A program made the translations under genes and the position numbers. From assembly GCA_002493965.1 (NCBI GenBank), contig DLAP01000031.1, positions 1-9,357 on the forward strand: a stretch of 9,357 bases of DNA, written 5' to 3'. The DNA comes from Clostridiales bacterium UBA7044 (GTDB taxonomy: Bacteria > Bacillota > Clostridia > Oscillospirales > Oscillospiraceae). This document shows positions 1 to 5,987 of the stretch, piece by piece. Each line of letters begins with the position of its first letter. Within the stretch, counting starts at the first letter, position 1. A model generated the notes under the pieces. That model was not told where the DNA came from. It ran no database searches and worked only from the letters and a program-made list of their open reading frames with translations.

Positions 1-56
1 AAGCTTTTAATTAGGTTTTAGTATCAAAATAGATTTTTCAAGATAATCCTCAACAT

Positions 57-100
57 AATATCGGGAGAAACCACTTGAAATTGTGGATTCTCCCGATATT
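57..100. terminator. Long inverted repeat, probable (possibly bidirectional) terminator
   Basis: Perfect 13-bp arms AATATCGGGAGAA (57-69) and TTCTCCCGATATT (88-100) enclose an A/A mismatch and a further 4-bp CCAC/GTGG stem around the 8-nt loop TTGAAATT. Read on the plus strand, the hairpin is followed by a T-rich run (TTTCTTACTTTTT). Read on the minus strand, the following bases are less T-rich. It lies about 65 nt beyond the stop of the minus-strand glycosyltransferase gene, so it may end that operon, a gene entering from the left of the window, or both. The fold is certain from the sequence; the terminator role is inferred. Bases 1-56 are AT-rich and show no gene. Confidence 0.5.
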
Positions 101-114
101 TCTTACTTTTTAAC

Positions 115-153
115 AGGGTTGTCTTTACGCATTTTGCATTTTGAGACAGCCCT
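115..153 (+). terminator. Second hairpin with GACAGCCC arm, possible terminator
   Basis: Arms AGGGTTGTCT (115-124) and AGACAGCCCT (144-153) pair over 10 bp with one G-T wobble, leaving a 19-nt loop. The plus-strand continuation (CCTTTGTTTCGTT) is moderately T-rich. The minus-strand continuation (GTTAAAAAG) is not, so it fits a plus-strand terminator for a gene left of the window better than an end for the glycosyltransferase operon. The long loop weakens the call. Together with the hairpin at 57-100 it fills the gap after the glycosyltransferase stop at 165-167. Confidence 0.3.
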
Positions 154-164
154 CCTTTGTTTCG

Positions 165-1274
165 TTATCTATCCGATTCCGCCAGATCACAAACCGACGC
201 CGCCGCGTTGGGCTGAATCCATTTTTTCTGCTGTCTTACCATCTTTTGGCACGCTTCCGGATCATCCATCAGGGCCAGGATCTCCCGCAGTCCGCTTCTG
301 GACACATCGACCTCCTTACCCATGCCATACTGGGTAAAGAAGCGGAGATTCCTGCTTTCACATCCGGGAATAGGGGGAAGCAGAGCCAGGGGTACCCCGG
401 CAACTGCCGCCTCGGAGGTAGAAAGGCCGCCGGGCTTGGTCAGATACAGGTCGCAGGCGTGGAGCAGCAGTCCCATCTGATCTGTATAGGAGACCAGCTT
501 CACCGAGCTGCCAAACAGCTTTTTCAGCTTAATATACAGTTTTTCATTGCTTCCGCAGATGGCGATTACCTGAAGATCCGGCTTCTCCTGAATGATCTCG
601 CTGAGAAGAGTCAGGGTTTTTTCCACCGCGCCGGCGCCAATGCTGCCTCCCGCCACCAGCAGGTACCGCTTTTCAGGATCCAGCCCAAGCTGCCGCTTTG
701 CTTCCTCTTTGGGCACCGGCACTTGAAACTCCTGCCTCACCGGGATTCCAAAGGGATAAATCTTATCCGCAGGAACGCCTCTGCCCACAAATTCGTCCGC
801 CAAAACCGGAGAAGAGATCACATAAGCGTCACACTCTGCCTCCTCAAAGAAAGGACTGCAGGTATAGTCCGTGGCGATCTGGATGGTTTTCGGGACCTTG
901 ACGCCCTGATTCCGAAGCTTGGTCAGGATCAGCGTGGGGAAATAATGAGAGGCAAAAATCGCGTCAAAATGGTGGGCTTCCAGATAGGCTGCCATCTCCT
1001 CCGCGATACCGCCGTTGAGCCAGTAGACCGGCGAATGGCAGGGCAGCCTCCGGTACAGATCCCCGGCGGTATAAATCGCACCGAACAGCTTCGGAGCGGC
1101 CTGGGCAATGCTGATATAGGTATTGTCGATCCGGGATGCCAGTTTTTTACTATGTAGATCATAGGGATTCAGAAAAGTCGTATTATGGCCCCGGCGGGTC
1201 ATCTCCTCCTGAACGGCATGGCCGGCAGAGTTATGGCCGCCCCCGGTTCCGCAGGATAAAATCAGGATATCCAT
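165..1274 (-). CDS. MGDG synthase / UgtP-like glycolipid glycosyltransferase (GT28-type)
   Basis: A 369-residue GT-B glycosyltransferase. The N-terminal acceptor half carries GGGHNSAGHAV at residues 11-21, the hallmark of the MGDG-synthase N-terminal domain, and conserved H109 and TDYT (135-138). The C-terminal nucleotide-sugar half carries GGSIGAG (209-215) and the MurG-like TKPGGLSTSEA (279-289). Family members move glucose or galactose from a UDP-sugar to diacylglycerol at the cytoplasmic face of the membrane, making glycolipids and lipoteichoic-acid anchors. The open frame runs on to 1634, but MDILILSCGTGGGH is the natural start. The gene overlaps the end of the PlsY-like gene by 13 nt and has only a weak ribosome binding site (GGTGAAA), so translation is probably coupled. 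The neighbouring lipid acyltransferase supports a lipid acceptor. Exact sugar and acceptor cannot be read from sequence. MurG itself is unlikely given the MGDG-type N terminus. Confidence 0.85.
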   Translation of the reverse strand: MDILILSCGTGGGHNSAGHAVQEEMTRRGHNTTFLNPYDLHSKKLASRIDNTYISIAQAAPKLFGAIYTAGDLYRRLPCHSPVYWLNGGIAEEMAAYLEAHHFDAIFASHYFPTLILTKLRNQGVKVPKTIQIATDYTCSPFFEEAECDAYVISSPVLADEFVGRGVPADKIYPFGIPVRQEFQVPVPKEEAKRQLGLDPEKRYLLVAGGSIGAGAVEKTLTLLSEIIQEKPDLQVIAICGSNEKLYIKLKKLFGSSVKLVSYTDQMGLLLHACDLYLTKPGGLSTSEAAVAGVPLALLPPIPGCESRNLRFFTQYGMGKEVDVSRSGLREILALMDDPEACQKMVRQQKKWIQPNAAASVCDLAESDR

Positions 1275-1891
1275 AGCAGTTTCACCATCATCGGTTCCCT
1301 TTCTTCGGGGCTCAAATGCAGCCGCAGGCACACAATCCCCGTAATCAGCAGGAAGCCCAGGGTAATGCTGTTGTTTAGCCCCATCATAATTGTCATAAGC
1401 ACCAGACTGACCGGGAAGGTCAGAGCCGTGCGGTAAAAATGCGGTGTAACTTTCAGCACCAGGGAGAAAAATAGAAACACCCCGGCCAGCGTCAATGCCG
1501 GTCCCCAGAAGGGGATCAGTCCCAGCAGGCACCCAAAGCTGACCGCAATTCCCTTGCCTCCCTGAAAATGGTGGAAAATCGGGAACGCGTGTCCCAGCAC
1601 CGGCGCTGCCAGGACCAAGGCAGCGGGCAGCCAAAATAAAGCGAAATTGTCCTGGAGATACAGGAATACCGGCAGAAATCCCTTCAGCATATCCCCCGCC
1701 AGGGTCACAAGGCCGCAGAAAAAGCCGCCGTAGTGGAAGGCGTTAAAGGCGCCGGGATTTTTGTCGTCGCTGTTTTCCATCATCTCGGTCTTGCCGAACA
1801 GCCGGGCCGCCAAGGGGGCGAACAGAATACTCCCAGCGAGATATCCGGTTATGATGTAAAATAGGGTATGGATCCATGCGATCGTTCTCAA
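1262..1891 (-). CDS. Divergent PlsY-like glycerol-3-phosphate acyltransferase
   Basis: A 209-residue multi-pass membrane protein. PlsY transfers acyl groups from acyl-phosphate to glycerol-3-phosphate, the first step of phospholipid synthesis. Motif 2 is well kept: GHAFPIF at 100-106 and FQGGKGIA at 109-116. Motif 1 is recognisable but altered: S21/P26, then KNPGAFNAF at 44-52 in place of the usual GSGNxGATN. The C-terminal HxxNIxRLxxGxE motif is not visible; the tail instead reads HLSPEERE. It may be a specialised or altered-specificity paralogue rather than the housekeeping PlsY. The start is TTG (1889-1891), preceded by AGAGAGGAAG at a suitable distance; no ATG in frame precedes motif 1. 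It lies 37 nt after the MarR gene and overlaps the glycosyltransferase gene by 13 nt, so all three are probably one transcript. Confidence 0.8.
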   Translation of the reverse strand: MRTIAWIHTLFYIITGYLAGSILFAPLAARLFGKTEMMENSDDKNPGAFNAFHYGGFFCGLVTLAGDMLKGFLPVFLYLQDNFALFWLPAALVLAAPVLGHAFPIFHHFQGGKGIAVSFGCLLGLIPFWGPALTLAGVFLFFSLVLKVTPHFYRTALTFPVSLVLMTIMMGLNNSITLGFLLITGIVCLRLHLSPEEREPMMVKLLWIS

Positions 1892-1928
1892 AAATATCTT
1901 CCTCTCTGGAAATGAAGTGTGCTTAAGG

Positions 1929-2354
1929 TCAGCAGGCGTTGCTGGTCATTCTTTCAATGACGGATTCAAACACCTGTAGATCCGCTTCCGAAATCCCGGC
2001 AAACAGGCTCTGCACATACTGTTCGATCCGTTTGGAAATCTCTCCCTGGATGGCCAGCGCCTTTTTGGTCGGTTTCAGGCACCGGTACCGGCCGTCAAAA
2101 TTTACAGCCTCCCGGCGGACGAATCCGTCCCGCTCCAGCTTGTGGATCAGGCTGGTGGCGGAGGAACCCCGGATGGACAGGTGTTTTTCCACGTCCTTCT
2201 GGTAGACCGCTCCGTCTTTGCCCTTTTCCAGAATATAACCCAGAGCCAGCGCCTGGGGGGTCGTCAGGGGGAGATCCGCAAAGAAGGAAGAAAAACGCAG
2301 ATTCATCCTCCGGTTTAAGCGTTCGTGTTTTTCCGTTAACGTCAGAAAGTTCAT
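1929..2354 (-). CDS. MarR-family winged-helix transcriptional regulator
   Basis: A 141-residue protein of typical MarR length. The winged helix includes a recognition region (SIRGSSATSLIHKLERDGFV) and the wing FDGRYRCLKPTKKA, which matches the family pattern DxRxxxLxxTxxG. Long helices at both ends would form the dimer interface, and the last residue is cysteine. The ATG at 2352-2354 (MNFLTLTEKH) is chosen because GGGGAGG lies 6 nt upstream; a TTG 15 nt earlier would put that ribosome binding site inside the gene. It is the first gene of an apparent operon with the PlsY-like acyltransferase and the glycosyltransferase. A palindrome over its own promoter suggests autorepression. Lipid-gene control by a MarR protein has a precedent in FabT of streptococci, but the ligand here is unknown. 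Confidence 0.88.
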   Translation of the reverse strand: MNFLTLTEKHERLNRRMNLRFSSFFADLPLTTPQALALGYILEKGKDGAVYQKDVEKHLSIRGSSATSLIHKLERDGFVRREAVNFDGRYRCLKPTKKALAIQGEISKRIEQYVQSLFAGISEADLQVFESVIERMTSNAC

Positions 2355-2367
2355 AAGCGCCCTCCCC

Positions 2368-2389
2368 AATACTTAGATTTCTATGTATT
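2368..2389. promoter_or_regulatory. Candidate MarR operator palindrome
   Basis: Arms AATACTTAG (2368-2376) and CTATGTATT (2381-2389) match in 8 of 9 positions as an inverted repeat around ATTT. The 22-bp site covers the expected transcription start and touches the -10 box of the marR promoter, a usual place for a MarR-type autorepressor site. The palindrome is seen directly; binding by the adjacent regulator is inferred. Confidence 0.5.
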
Positions 2390-2415
2390 ATAGCATCCCC
2401 GCTTGCTATCGTCAA
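2387..2415 (-). promoter_or_regulatory. Sigma-A promoter of the marR-plsY-glycosyltransferase operon
   Basis: On the minus strand the -35 box TTGACG (2410-2415) and the -10 box TATAAT (2387-2392) are separated by exactly 17 bp. Transcription would begin near 2380, about 25 nt before the MarR ATG. This is a near-consensus promoter, so strong basal activity and active repression are expected. Confidence 0.85.
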
Positions 2416-2463
2416 CCCTTCTCCGGGAATTTTCCCATTTCTCGTCAGGAATCCCATTTTCCT

Positions 2464-2500
2464 GTCAGAAAAAGGGCCTTCCCTGTCTGATTTTTCTGAC
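2464..2500. repeat. Perfect 10-bp inverted repeat in the divergent intergenic region
   Basis: GTCAGAAAAA (2464-2473) and TTTTTCTGAC (2491-2500) are exact inverse copies separated by 17 nt. A related GTCAGGA lies at 2444-2450. The repeat sits between the divergent marR and DUF2975 promoters, upstream of both -35 boxes, and no gene appears to end here. It could bind a regulator or be a hairpin; which one cannot be decided from sequence. Confidence 0.45.
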
Positions 2501-2570
2501 GGCATACAATTGGCCGTCCTCTAATTTTAAGAATATCGAAAAATATTTATCGTTTATCATAAAAAAGTTG

Positions 2571-2599
2571 TTGACAAACATATCTTCCCGTGATAGTAT
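2571..2599 (+). promoter_or_regulatory. Promoter of the DUF2975-HTH-CPBP operon
   Basis: A consensus -35 TTGACA (2571-2576) is followed after 17 bp by TAGTAT (2594-2599), preceded by TG one base upstream (extended -10). The region before it is strongly AT-rich, as in an UP element. Transcription would start around 2606, just before the AAAGGAGGT ribosome binding site at 2612-2620. Confidence 0.75.
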
Positions 2600-2629
2600 G
2601 AAGCCATCAAAAAAGGAGGTACGAAAACT

Positions 2630-3241
2630 ATGAAAAACATGACCGTAACCGCCGCGCGCTTGGACAAGTTTCTGCATTTTCTCAATGTGCTTCTTGGCAT
2701 TGCCATTGGTATCGCCCTAGTGGGCCTGATTCTCATTGCCGCATTCTTCCTGTTCCATCTAGACCCCAGCTGGGTGGCAGACAGCTACACCGAGATTGAT
2801 ATTCGGCTTATCTCTCTGACTATAGATCCCGCTTACGCTCCCAGCCCCTCTGTGGTGCTTCTCACTGCCGCAGGAAGCCTGATTTTGTCTCTGGTTGGTT
2901 TCTTCCTGGGCCGGAAGCTTGTGAACTGCTTCCGTCAAATTCTCAAGCCCATGAAGGAAGGTCTTCCCTTCCATAGCACCATCAGCGAGAACCTGAAGAA
3001 ATCTGCCGTGTACGTCATCGTCTGGGGCATTGTGAAAAACCTCACCATGCTTCTGGAGGTTTTGATGATTGCAACCCAGTATCAGCTTCCCACGCTGCTG
3101 CTCAGCGACAAGATCACCAAGGTAAGCTTCGGTTATGATGTGGAGCTTGGCTTCCTGCTGGTGGCGGCCGTGCTGTTCCTGCTGAGCTACGTATTCCGCT
3201 ACGGCGAGAGCCTGCAGCAGCTGTCCGACGAGACATTGTAA
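2630..3241 (+). CDS. DUF2975 family membrane protein (YoaS-like)
   Basis: A 203-residue protein with four predicted membrane segments, at about residues 18-42, 75-95, 124-146 and 172-190. Between segments 2 and 3 lies the family-typical stretch FRQILKPMKEGLPFHSTI (101-118), followed by NLKKSAVYVI. DUF2975 proteins, such as Bacillus subtilis YoaS, are usually encoded directly before a small Cro/CI-type regulator, and that arrangement is present here. The biochemical role is unknown; a membrane sensor or anti-regulator acting on the partner HTH protein is a reasonable inference. The ATG at 2630 is 9 nt after AAAGGAGGT. The stop codon TAA at 3239-3241 shares its last base with the ribosome binding site of the next gene. 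Confidence 0.82.
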   Translation: MKNMTVTAARLDKFLHFLNVLLGIAIGIALVGLILIAAFFLFHLDPSWVADSYTEIDIRLISLTIDPAYAPSPSVVLLTAAGSLILSLVGFFLGRKLVNCFRQILKPMKEGLPFHSTISENLKKSAVYVIVWGIVKNLTMLLEVLMIATQYQLPTLLLSDKITKVSFGYDVELGFLLVAAVLFLLSYVFRYGESLQQLSDETL

Positions 3242-3252
3242 GGAGGCGCGCC

Positions 3253-3465
3253 ATGGCAATTATTCTGCGTCTTGACCGGGTCATGGCAGACCGGAAGATG
3301 TCCTTAAACGAACTTTCCGCCAAAGTGGGCGTTTCCAACGTGAACCTCTCCAAGCTGAAAACCGGCAAGGTCAGCGCCATCCGCTTCTCCACGTTGGAGG
3401 CCATCTGCCAGGCCCTGAACTGCCAGCCGGGAGATATTCTGGAATACCAAAAAGACGATGCTTAA
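3253..3465 (+). CDS. Small Cro/CI-type helix-turn-helix regulator (YozG-like)
   Basis: A 70-residue single-domain XRE/HTH_26 protein. Residues about 5-62 form the five-helix fold: the turn AKVGVSNVNLSKLKTGK contains the recognition helix, and ALNCQPGDILEY is the typical C-terminal end of this subfamily. The ribosome binding site AGGAGG (3241-3246) lies 6 nt before ATG and starts in the last base of the DUF2975 stop codon, indicating tight co-expression. DUF2975/HTH pairs are widespread in Firmicutes, and the HTH protein is expected to control its own operon in response to the membrane partner. Target site and signal are unknown. An inducible switch is likelier than a toxin-antitoxin function, because neither gene resembles a toxin. 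Confidence 0.88.
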   Translation: MAIILRLDRVMADRKMSLNELSAKVGVSNVNLSKLKTGKVSAIRFSTLEAICQALNCQPGDILEYQKDDA

Positions 3466-3480
3466 AAAGGAGACAATCTC

Positions 3481-4077
3481 ATGTTCCTAAATCAACTGTT
3501 AAACGCTATTTTTCAAGTGGTGCTGTTTTCCATCATTCCGCTGGTTTGGTGGTTTGTTACAGCCAGAAAAAAAGAAAACTTTTTCAAATGGTTAGGCATC
3601 AAAAAGCCGCCGTTGAAAGGCAGAAAAAGCCTGATTCTTTCCACATCAGTCACAATATTGGTTTGCCTTCTTGTGGGAGAATTGGCTGTGTGGCTCAGAG
3701 GCGATGTGGCTGCCGCTGAATCGGCATACAAAGGAATGGGAATTGCGGCACTTCCCAGCGTATTGATATATTCGTACATCCAAACCGGCTTATCAGAAGA
3801 AATTCTATTCCGAGGTTTTTTGTTAAAGCGTCTTGCGGCCAGGTTCGGATTTACAGCGGCAAACATCATTCAGGCTTTGTTATTTGGCGCAATCCACCTT
3901 ACCATGGTATGGGGACAGGTCGGAATTGCCGCAGGTGCTGTCATCGCAATTTATCCAATGCTTCCGGCAGTCGCATTTTCCTATTTAAATGAGAAAAAAG
4001 CCAATGGTTCTATTCTTCCAAGCTGGATCGCCCATGGCACATTAAACACTCTGTCCGCGCTTTTTTCATTATTTTAA
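3481..4077 (+). CDS. CPBP family intramembrane metalloprotease (CAAX/Abi type)
   Basis: A 198-residue multi-pass membrane protein with all three hallmark motifs in order: EExxxR as EEILFR (106-111), FxxxH as FGAIH (135-139), and HxxxN as HGTLN (185-189). These supply the glutamates and histidines that form the metal/active site in the Rce1-like fold. Bacterial members serve as bacteriocin self-immunity factors, in peptide maturation or as accessory proteases; no bacteriocin precursor is visible here. AAGGAG (3467-3472) lies 8 nt before the ATG, and the gap from the HTH gene is only 15 nt, so it appears to be the third gene of the DUF2975-HTH operon. Its sequence is visibly more AT-rich, with more A/T-ending codons than both neighbours, suggesting later acquisition into the operon. 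Substrate unknown. Confidence 0.88.
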   Translation: MFLNQLLNAIFQVVLFSIIPLVWWFVTARKKENFFKWLGIKKPPLKGRKSLILSTSVTILVCLLVGELAVWLRGDVAAAESAYKGMGIAALPSVLIYSYIQTGLSEEILFRGFLLKRLAARFGFTAANIIQALLFGAIHLTMVWGQVGIAAGAVIAIYPMLPAVAFSYLNEKKANGSILPSWIAHGTLNTLSALFSLF

Positions 4078-4125
4078 GATTTTGGGAAATTGACCTTCTT
4101 TTTGCCTGCCAAGGAATATTTCCTC

Positions 4126-4154
4126 TTGTGTTTTCAGGGAAATAGGGTTATAAT
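4126..4154 (+). promoter_or_regulatory. Promoter of the DUF1858 gene
   Basis: A perfect -10 box TATAAT (4149-4154) lies 17 bp after TTGTGT (4126-4131), a weak -35 that keeps only the TTG. A small AGGAA-TAT-TTCCT palindrome (4112-4124) sits immediately upstream and could be a regulator site. No clear terminator is seen between the CPBP stop (4077) and this promoter, so read-through from the preceding operon is possible. Confidence 0.65.
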
Positions 4155-4184
4155 AGCAAAAGAAATCGTTAGGAGGTCATTTTC

Positions 4185-4421
4185 ATGGCTGTTAAAATCG
4201 AAAAGGAAACCATTATCGGGGATATTCTGGATGTAGCGCCCCAGTCCGCGCCCCTGTTCTTTGCCATCGGTATGCACTGCCTGGGCTGCCCCTCTTCCCG
4301 GGGCGAGACCGTGGAGGAAGCCTGCATGGTCCACGGCATCGACTGCGATCCCTTCCTGGAGCAGCTGAACCACTTCCTGGAAGCCTATGAGGCCAGCCAG
4401 AACGAGGAAGCAAAGGACTAA
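4185..4421 (+). CDS. DUF1858 (hybrid-cluster-protein-associated redox disulfide) protein
   Basis: A 78-residue soluble protein. Residues about 5-65 match the DUF1858 pattern: an N-terminal helix, then GMHCLGCPSSRGETVEEAC with the redox pair C32 and C35, plus C47 and a further C54. Family members are small thiol proteins of anaerobes, sometimes encoded next to or fused to hybrid cluster (prismane) proteins, and are thought to act in redox or nitric-oxide stress chemistry. No hybrid cluster protein is encoded in this window. The gene has its own promoter, a strong AGGAGGT (4171-4177) 7 nt before ATG and its own terminator, so it is likely monocistronic and well expressed. The acidic C-terminal tail (from about residue 67) is extra to the domain. 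Exact function unknown. Confidence 0.85.
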   Translation: MAVKIEKETIIGDILDVAPQSAPLFFAIGMHCLGCPSSRGETVEEACMVHGIDCDPFLEQLNHFLEAYEASQNEEAKD

Positions 4422-4444
4422 TTTCTGAAGCCCCAAAGGTGTTT

Positions 4445-4476
4445 GCCACCCCTGCCGGGGTGGCATCTTCTTTTAT
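4445..4476 (+). terminator. Intrinsic terminator after the DUF1858 gene
   Basis: A perfect 8-bp GC-rich stem, GCCACCCC (4445-4452) and GGGGTGGC (4457-4464), closes the tetraloop TGCC and is followed by the T-rich tract ATCTTCTTTTAT. It lies 24 nt after the stop codon and just before the trmK ribosome binding site. It separates the DUF1858 unit from the downstream operon. As I see no clear promoter between it and trmK, partial read-through may supply the downstream genes. Confidence 0.88.
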
Positions 4477-4498
4477 TCCGTAATTTAGGAGGAACCCC

Positions 4499-5179
4499 AT
4501 GAAGCTTCCCCTTTCCAACCGGCTCAGTGCCTGCTGCGACTACGTACAATCCGGCGACCGGGTGGCCGACGTCGGCTGTGACCACGGTTATCTGGGAATC
4601 TACCTTCTGAGCCATGGCATCGCCCGATCCGTCATCGCCTCCGACATCAATGAAATGCCCCTGGAAAGCGCCCGCCAAAACGCTTCCAAATTCGGTGTGG
4701 CGGATAAGATGTCCTTCCACCTCTGCGGCGGCGTCCGCCATCTGCCCCACAACTTTGATGTGCTGGTGCTGGCCGGTATGGGTGCGGACACCATTTTGTC
4801 TATCTTAAGCGACGCTCCCTGGCTCCGGGACAAAAAATACCGCCTTGTTCTTCAGTGTCAGAGCAAACGCTCCGACCTGCGGCGGTATCTCCATCAGCAC
4901 GGCTATGCCATCCGCAGGGAAACCCTGGCTCAGGACGGCAAATTCCTCTATCCCGTCATGGAGGTGGTCTATGACCCCACGCAGATCATGACGGAAGCGG
5001 ACTACTATGTAAGCCCCGCTCTGCGGAAAAGCGGCTCACCCCTGCTTCCAGAGTTTCTGGATCATGTCATCGGCGGGATGCGGAAAAGCGTCAACGGCCT
5101 TGCCATCACTGGAAACGAAGGATATGAAAAAAGGCTGGCCGTTCTCGAACAAATTCAGAAATGGAGGATGGAATTATGA
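4499..5179 (+). CDS. trmK: tRNA (adenine(22)-N1)-methyltransferase TrmK
   Basis: A 226-residue class I SAM-dependent methyltransferase. Motif I is DVGCDHGYLGI (25-35), followed by ASDIN (47-51) for the SAM ribose and the TrmK-specific LAGMGADTI (91-99). Next comes LQCQSKRSDLRRYL, standing where many relatives have an LQPN-type motif. The C-terminal part should form the coiled-coil region of TrmK. The enzyme methylates N1 of A22 in the D-loop of tRNAs, in the cytoplasm. AGGAGG (4487-4492) precedes the ATG by 6 nt. The stop overlaps the start of the Nif3-like gene as ATGA (5176-5179), the same gene order as yqfN-yqfO in Bacillus, which supports the assignment. It appears to lead an operon of up to five genes. 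Confidence 0.92.
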   Translation: MKLPLSNRLSACCDYVQSGDRVADVGCDHGYLGIYLLSHGIARSVIASDINEMPLESARQNASKFGVADKMSFHLCGGVRHLPHNFDVLVLAGMGADTILSILSDAPWLRDKKYRLVLQCQSKRSDLRRYLHQHGYAIRRETLAQDGKFLYPVMEVVYDPTQIMTEADYYVSPALRKSGSPLLPEFLDHVIGGMRKSVNGLAITGNEGYEKRLAVLEQIQKWRMEL

Positions 5180-5973
5180 CCACTGTGGCAGATGTTTTAC
5201 GGTATCTGGACACCGTCGCCCCGCCCTGTATGCAGGAAAGCTGGGACAACTGCGGCCTGCTCTGCGGCAGGGGAAGCCAGGTGGTCTCAAAGATTCTGGT
5301 TGCCCTGGACCCCTTCGGGGATGTCATCCAGCAGGCCATGGATATTCACGCGGATCTCATTGTCACCCACCATGCCCTGATTTTCGGTGAAGGCCTGAAA
5401 GCGGTAAACGACAGCACTGAAACCGGCCGGAATCTTCTGACCCTGATCGAGCACGGCATTGCTGCCATCAACGCCCACACCAATTTTGACCTGGCCCCCG
5501 GCGGGGTCAATGACATTCTCGCCGCCCATCTTGGTCTTCAAAATGTCCGGGTTATCAATCCCCAAGGTGTGGACGAGAACGGAAGGCAGTGGGGCCTGCT
5601 GCGCCAGGGTGAAGTAAAAAAACAGTCTCTCGCGGAATTTCTATCCTTTGTCAAGGAAGCTTTGGGCTGTGACGGGCTGCGGTATGTGTCCGGCGGCAGG
5701 GAGGTTTGTCATGTAGCCGTAGGCGGCGGCTCCTGCGGCAGCGAATTGCAGGATGCTTGTCTTGCCGGGTGCGACACCTTTATCACCGCCGATGTGAAAT
5801 ACAATCAGTTCCATGACGCCGAGTCGCTGGGTGTCAACCTGATCGACGCCGGGCACTTCCATACGGAAAACCCCGCCGTCATGGTTCTGGCAGAAAAGCT
5901 CCAGGAAGCCTTTCCGGAAACGGAAGTGATCTTCTCCCGGGAGCACCGGGATCCCATGGCGTTTTTCCGGTGA
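5176..5973 (+). CDS. Nif3-like dinuclear metal-center protein (DUF34)
   Basis: A 265-residue protein matching the Nif3/YbgI family along its whole length. Metal-ligand motifs are visible: VTHHA (H65, H66), HTNFD (H101, D105) and the C-terminal GHFHTE (H227, E231). It is the short form, lacking the inserted PII-like domain of Bacillus YqfO. Family members form hexameric rings. GTP cyclohydrolase 1 type 2 activity has been proposed for some, but the cellular role is unsettled. The ATG at 5176 is chosen over an in-frame ATG at 5161 because GGAGG (5163-5167) sits 8 nt before it and because it gives the classic ATGA overlap with trmK. The next gene begins 14 nt after the stop, so the pair is probably cotranscribed with the CotH module. 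Confidence 0.92.
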   Translation: MTTVADVLRYLDTVAPPCMQESWDNCGLLCGRGSQVVSKILVALDPFGDVIQQAMDIHADLIVTHHALIFGEGLKAVNDSTETGRNLLTLIEHGIAAINAHTNFDLAPGGVNDILAAHLGLQNVRVINPQGVDENGRQWGLLRQGEVKKQSLAEFLSFVKEALGCDGLRYVSGGREVCHVAVGGGSCGSELQDACLAGCDTFITADVKYNQFHDAESLGVNLIDAGHFHTENPAVMVLAEKLQEAFPETEVIFSREHRDPMAFFR

Positions 5974-5987
5974 GGAAAGGATTGCCT

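Noticed and set aside
141..1157. Long plus-strand open frame (338 codons) opposite the glycosyltransferase gene
   Set aside because: Composition is rich in Arg, Gly and His as expected of an antisense shadow, no domain is recognisable, and the opposite strand carries clear glycosyltransferase motifs.
1275..1634. N-terminal extension of the glycosyltransferase frame
   Set aside because: It overlaps the PlsY-like gene in another frame, has low-complexity shadow-like sequence, and the family N terminus begins at the ATG at 1274.
2355..2369. TTG start five codons upstream for the MarR gene
   Set aside because: It would place the GGGGAGG ribosome binding site within the coding region; the ATG at 2354 has ideal spacing.
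2095..2677. Several 70-136 codon frames on both strands across the marR 5' region and the intergenic gap
   Set aside because: They run through promoters and the MarR coding sequence, lack suitable ribosome binding sites and show no recognisable domain.
5970..5987. GTG start at 5970 for the CotH gene
   Set aside because: It overlaps the nif3 stop and leaves the AAAGGA ribosome binding site inside the gene; the ATG at 5988 is better placed and directly precedes the signal sequence.
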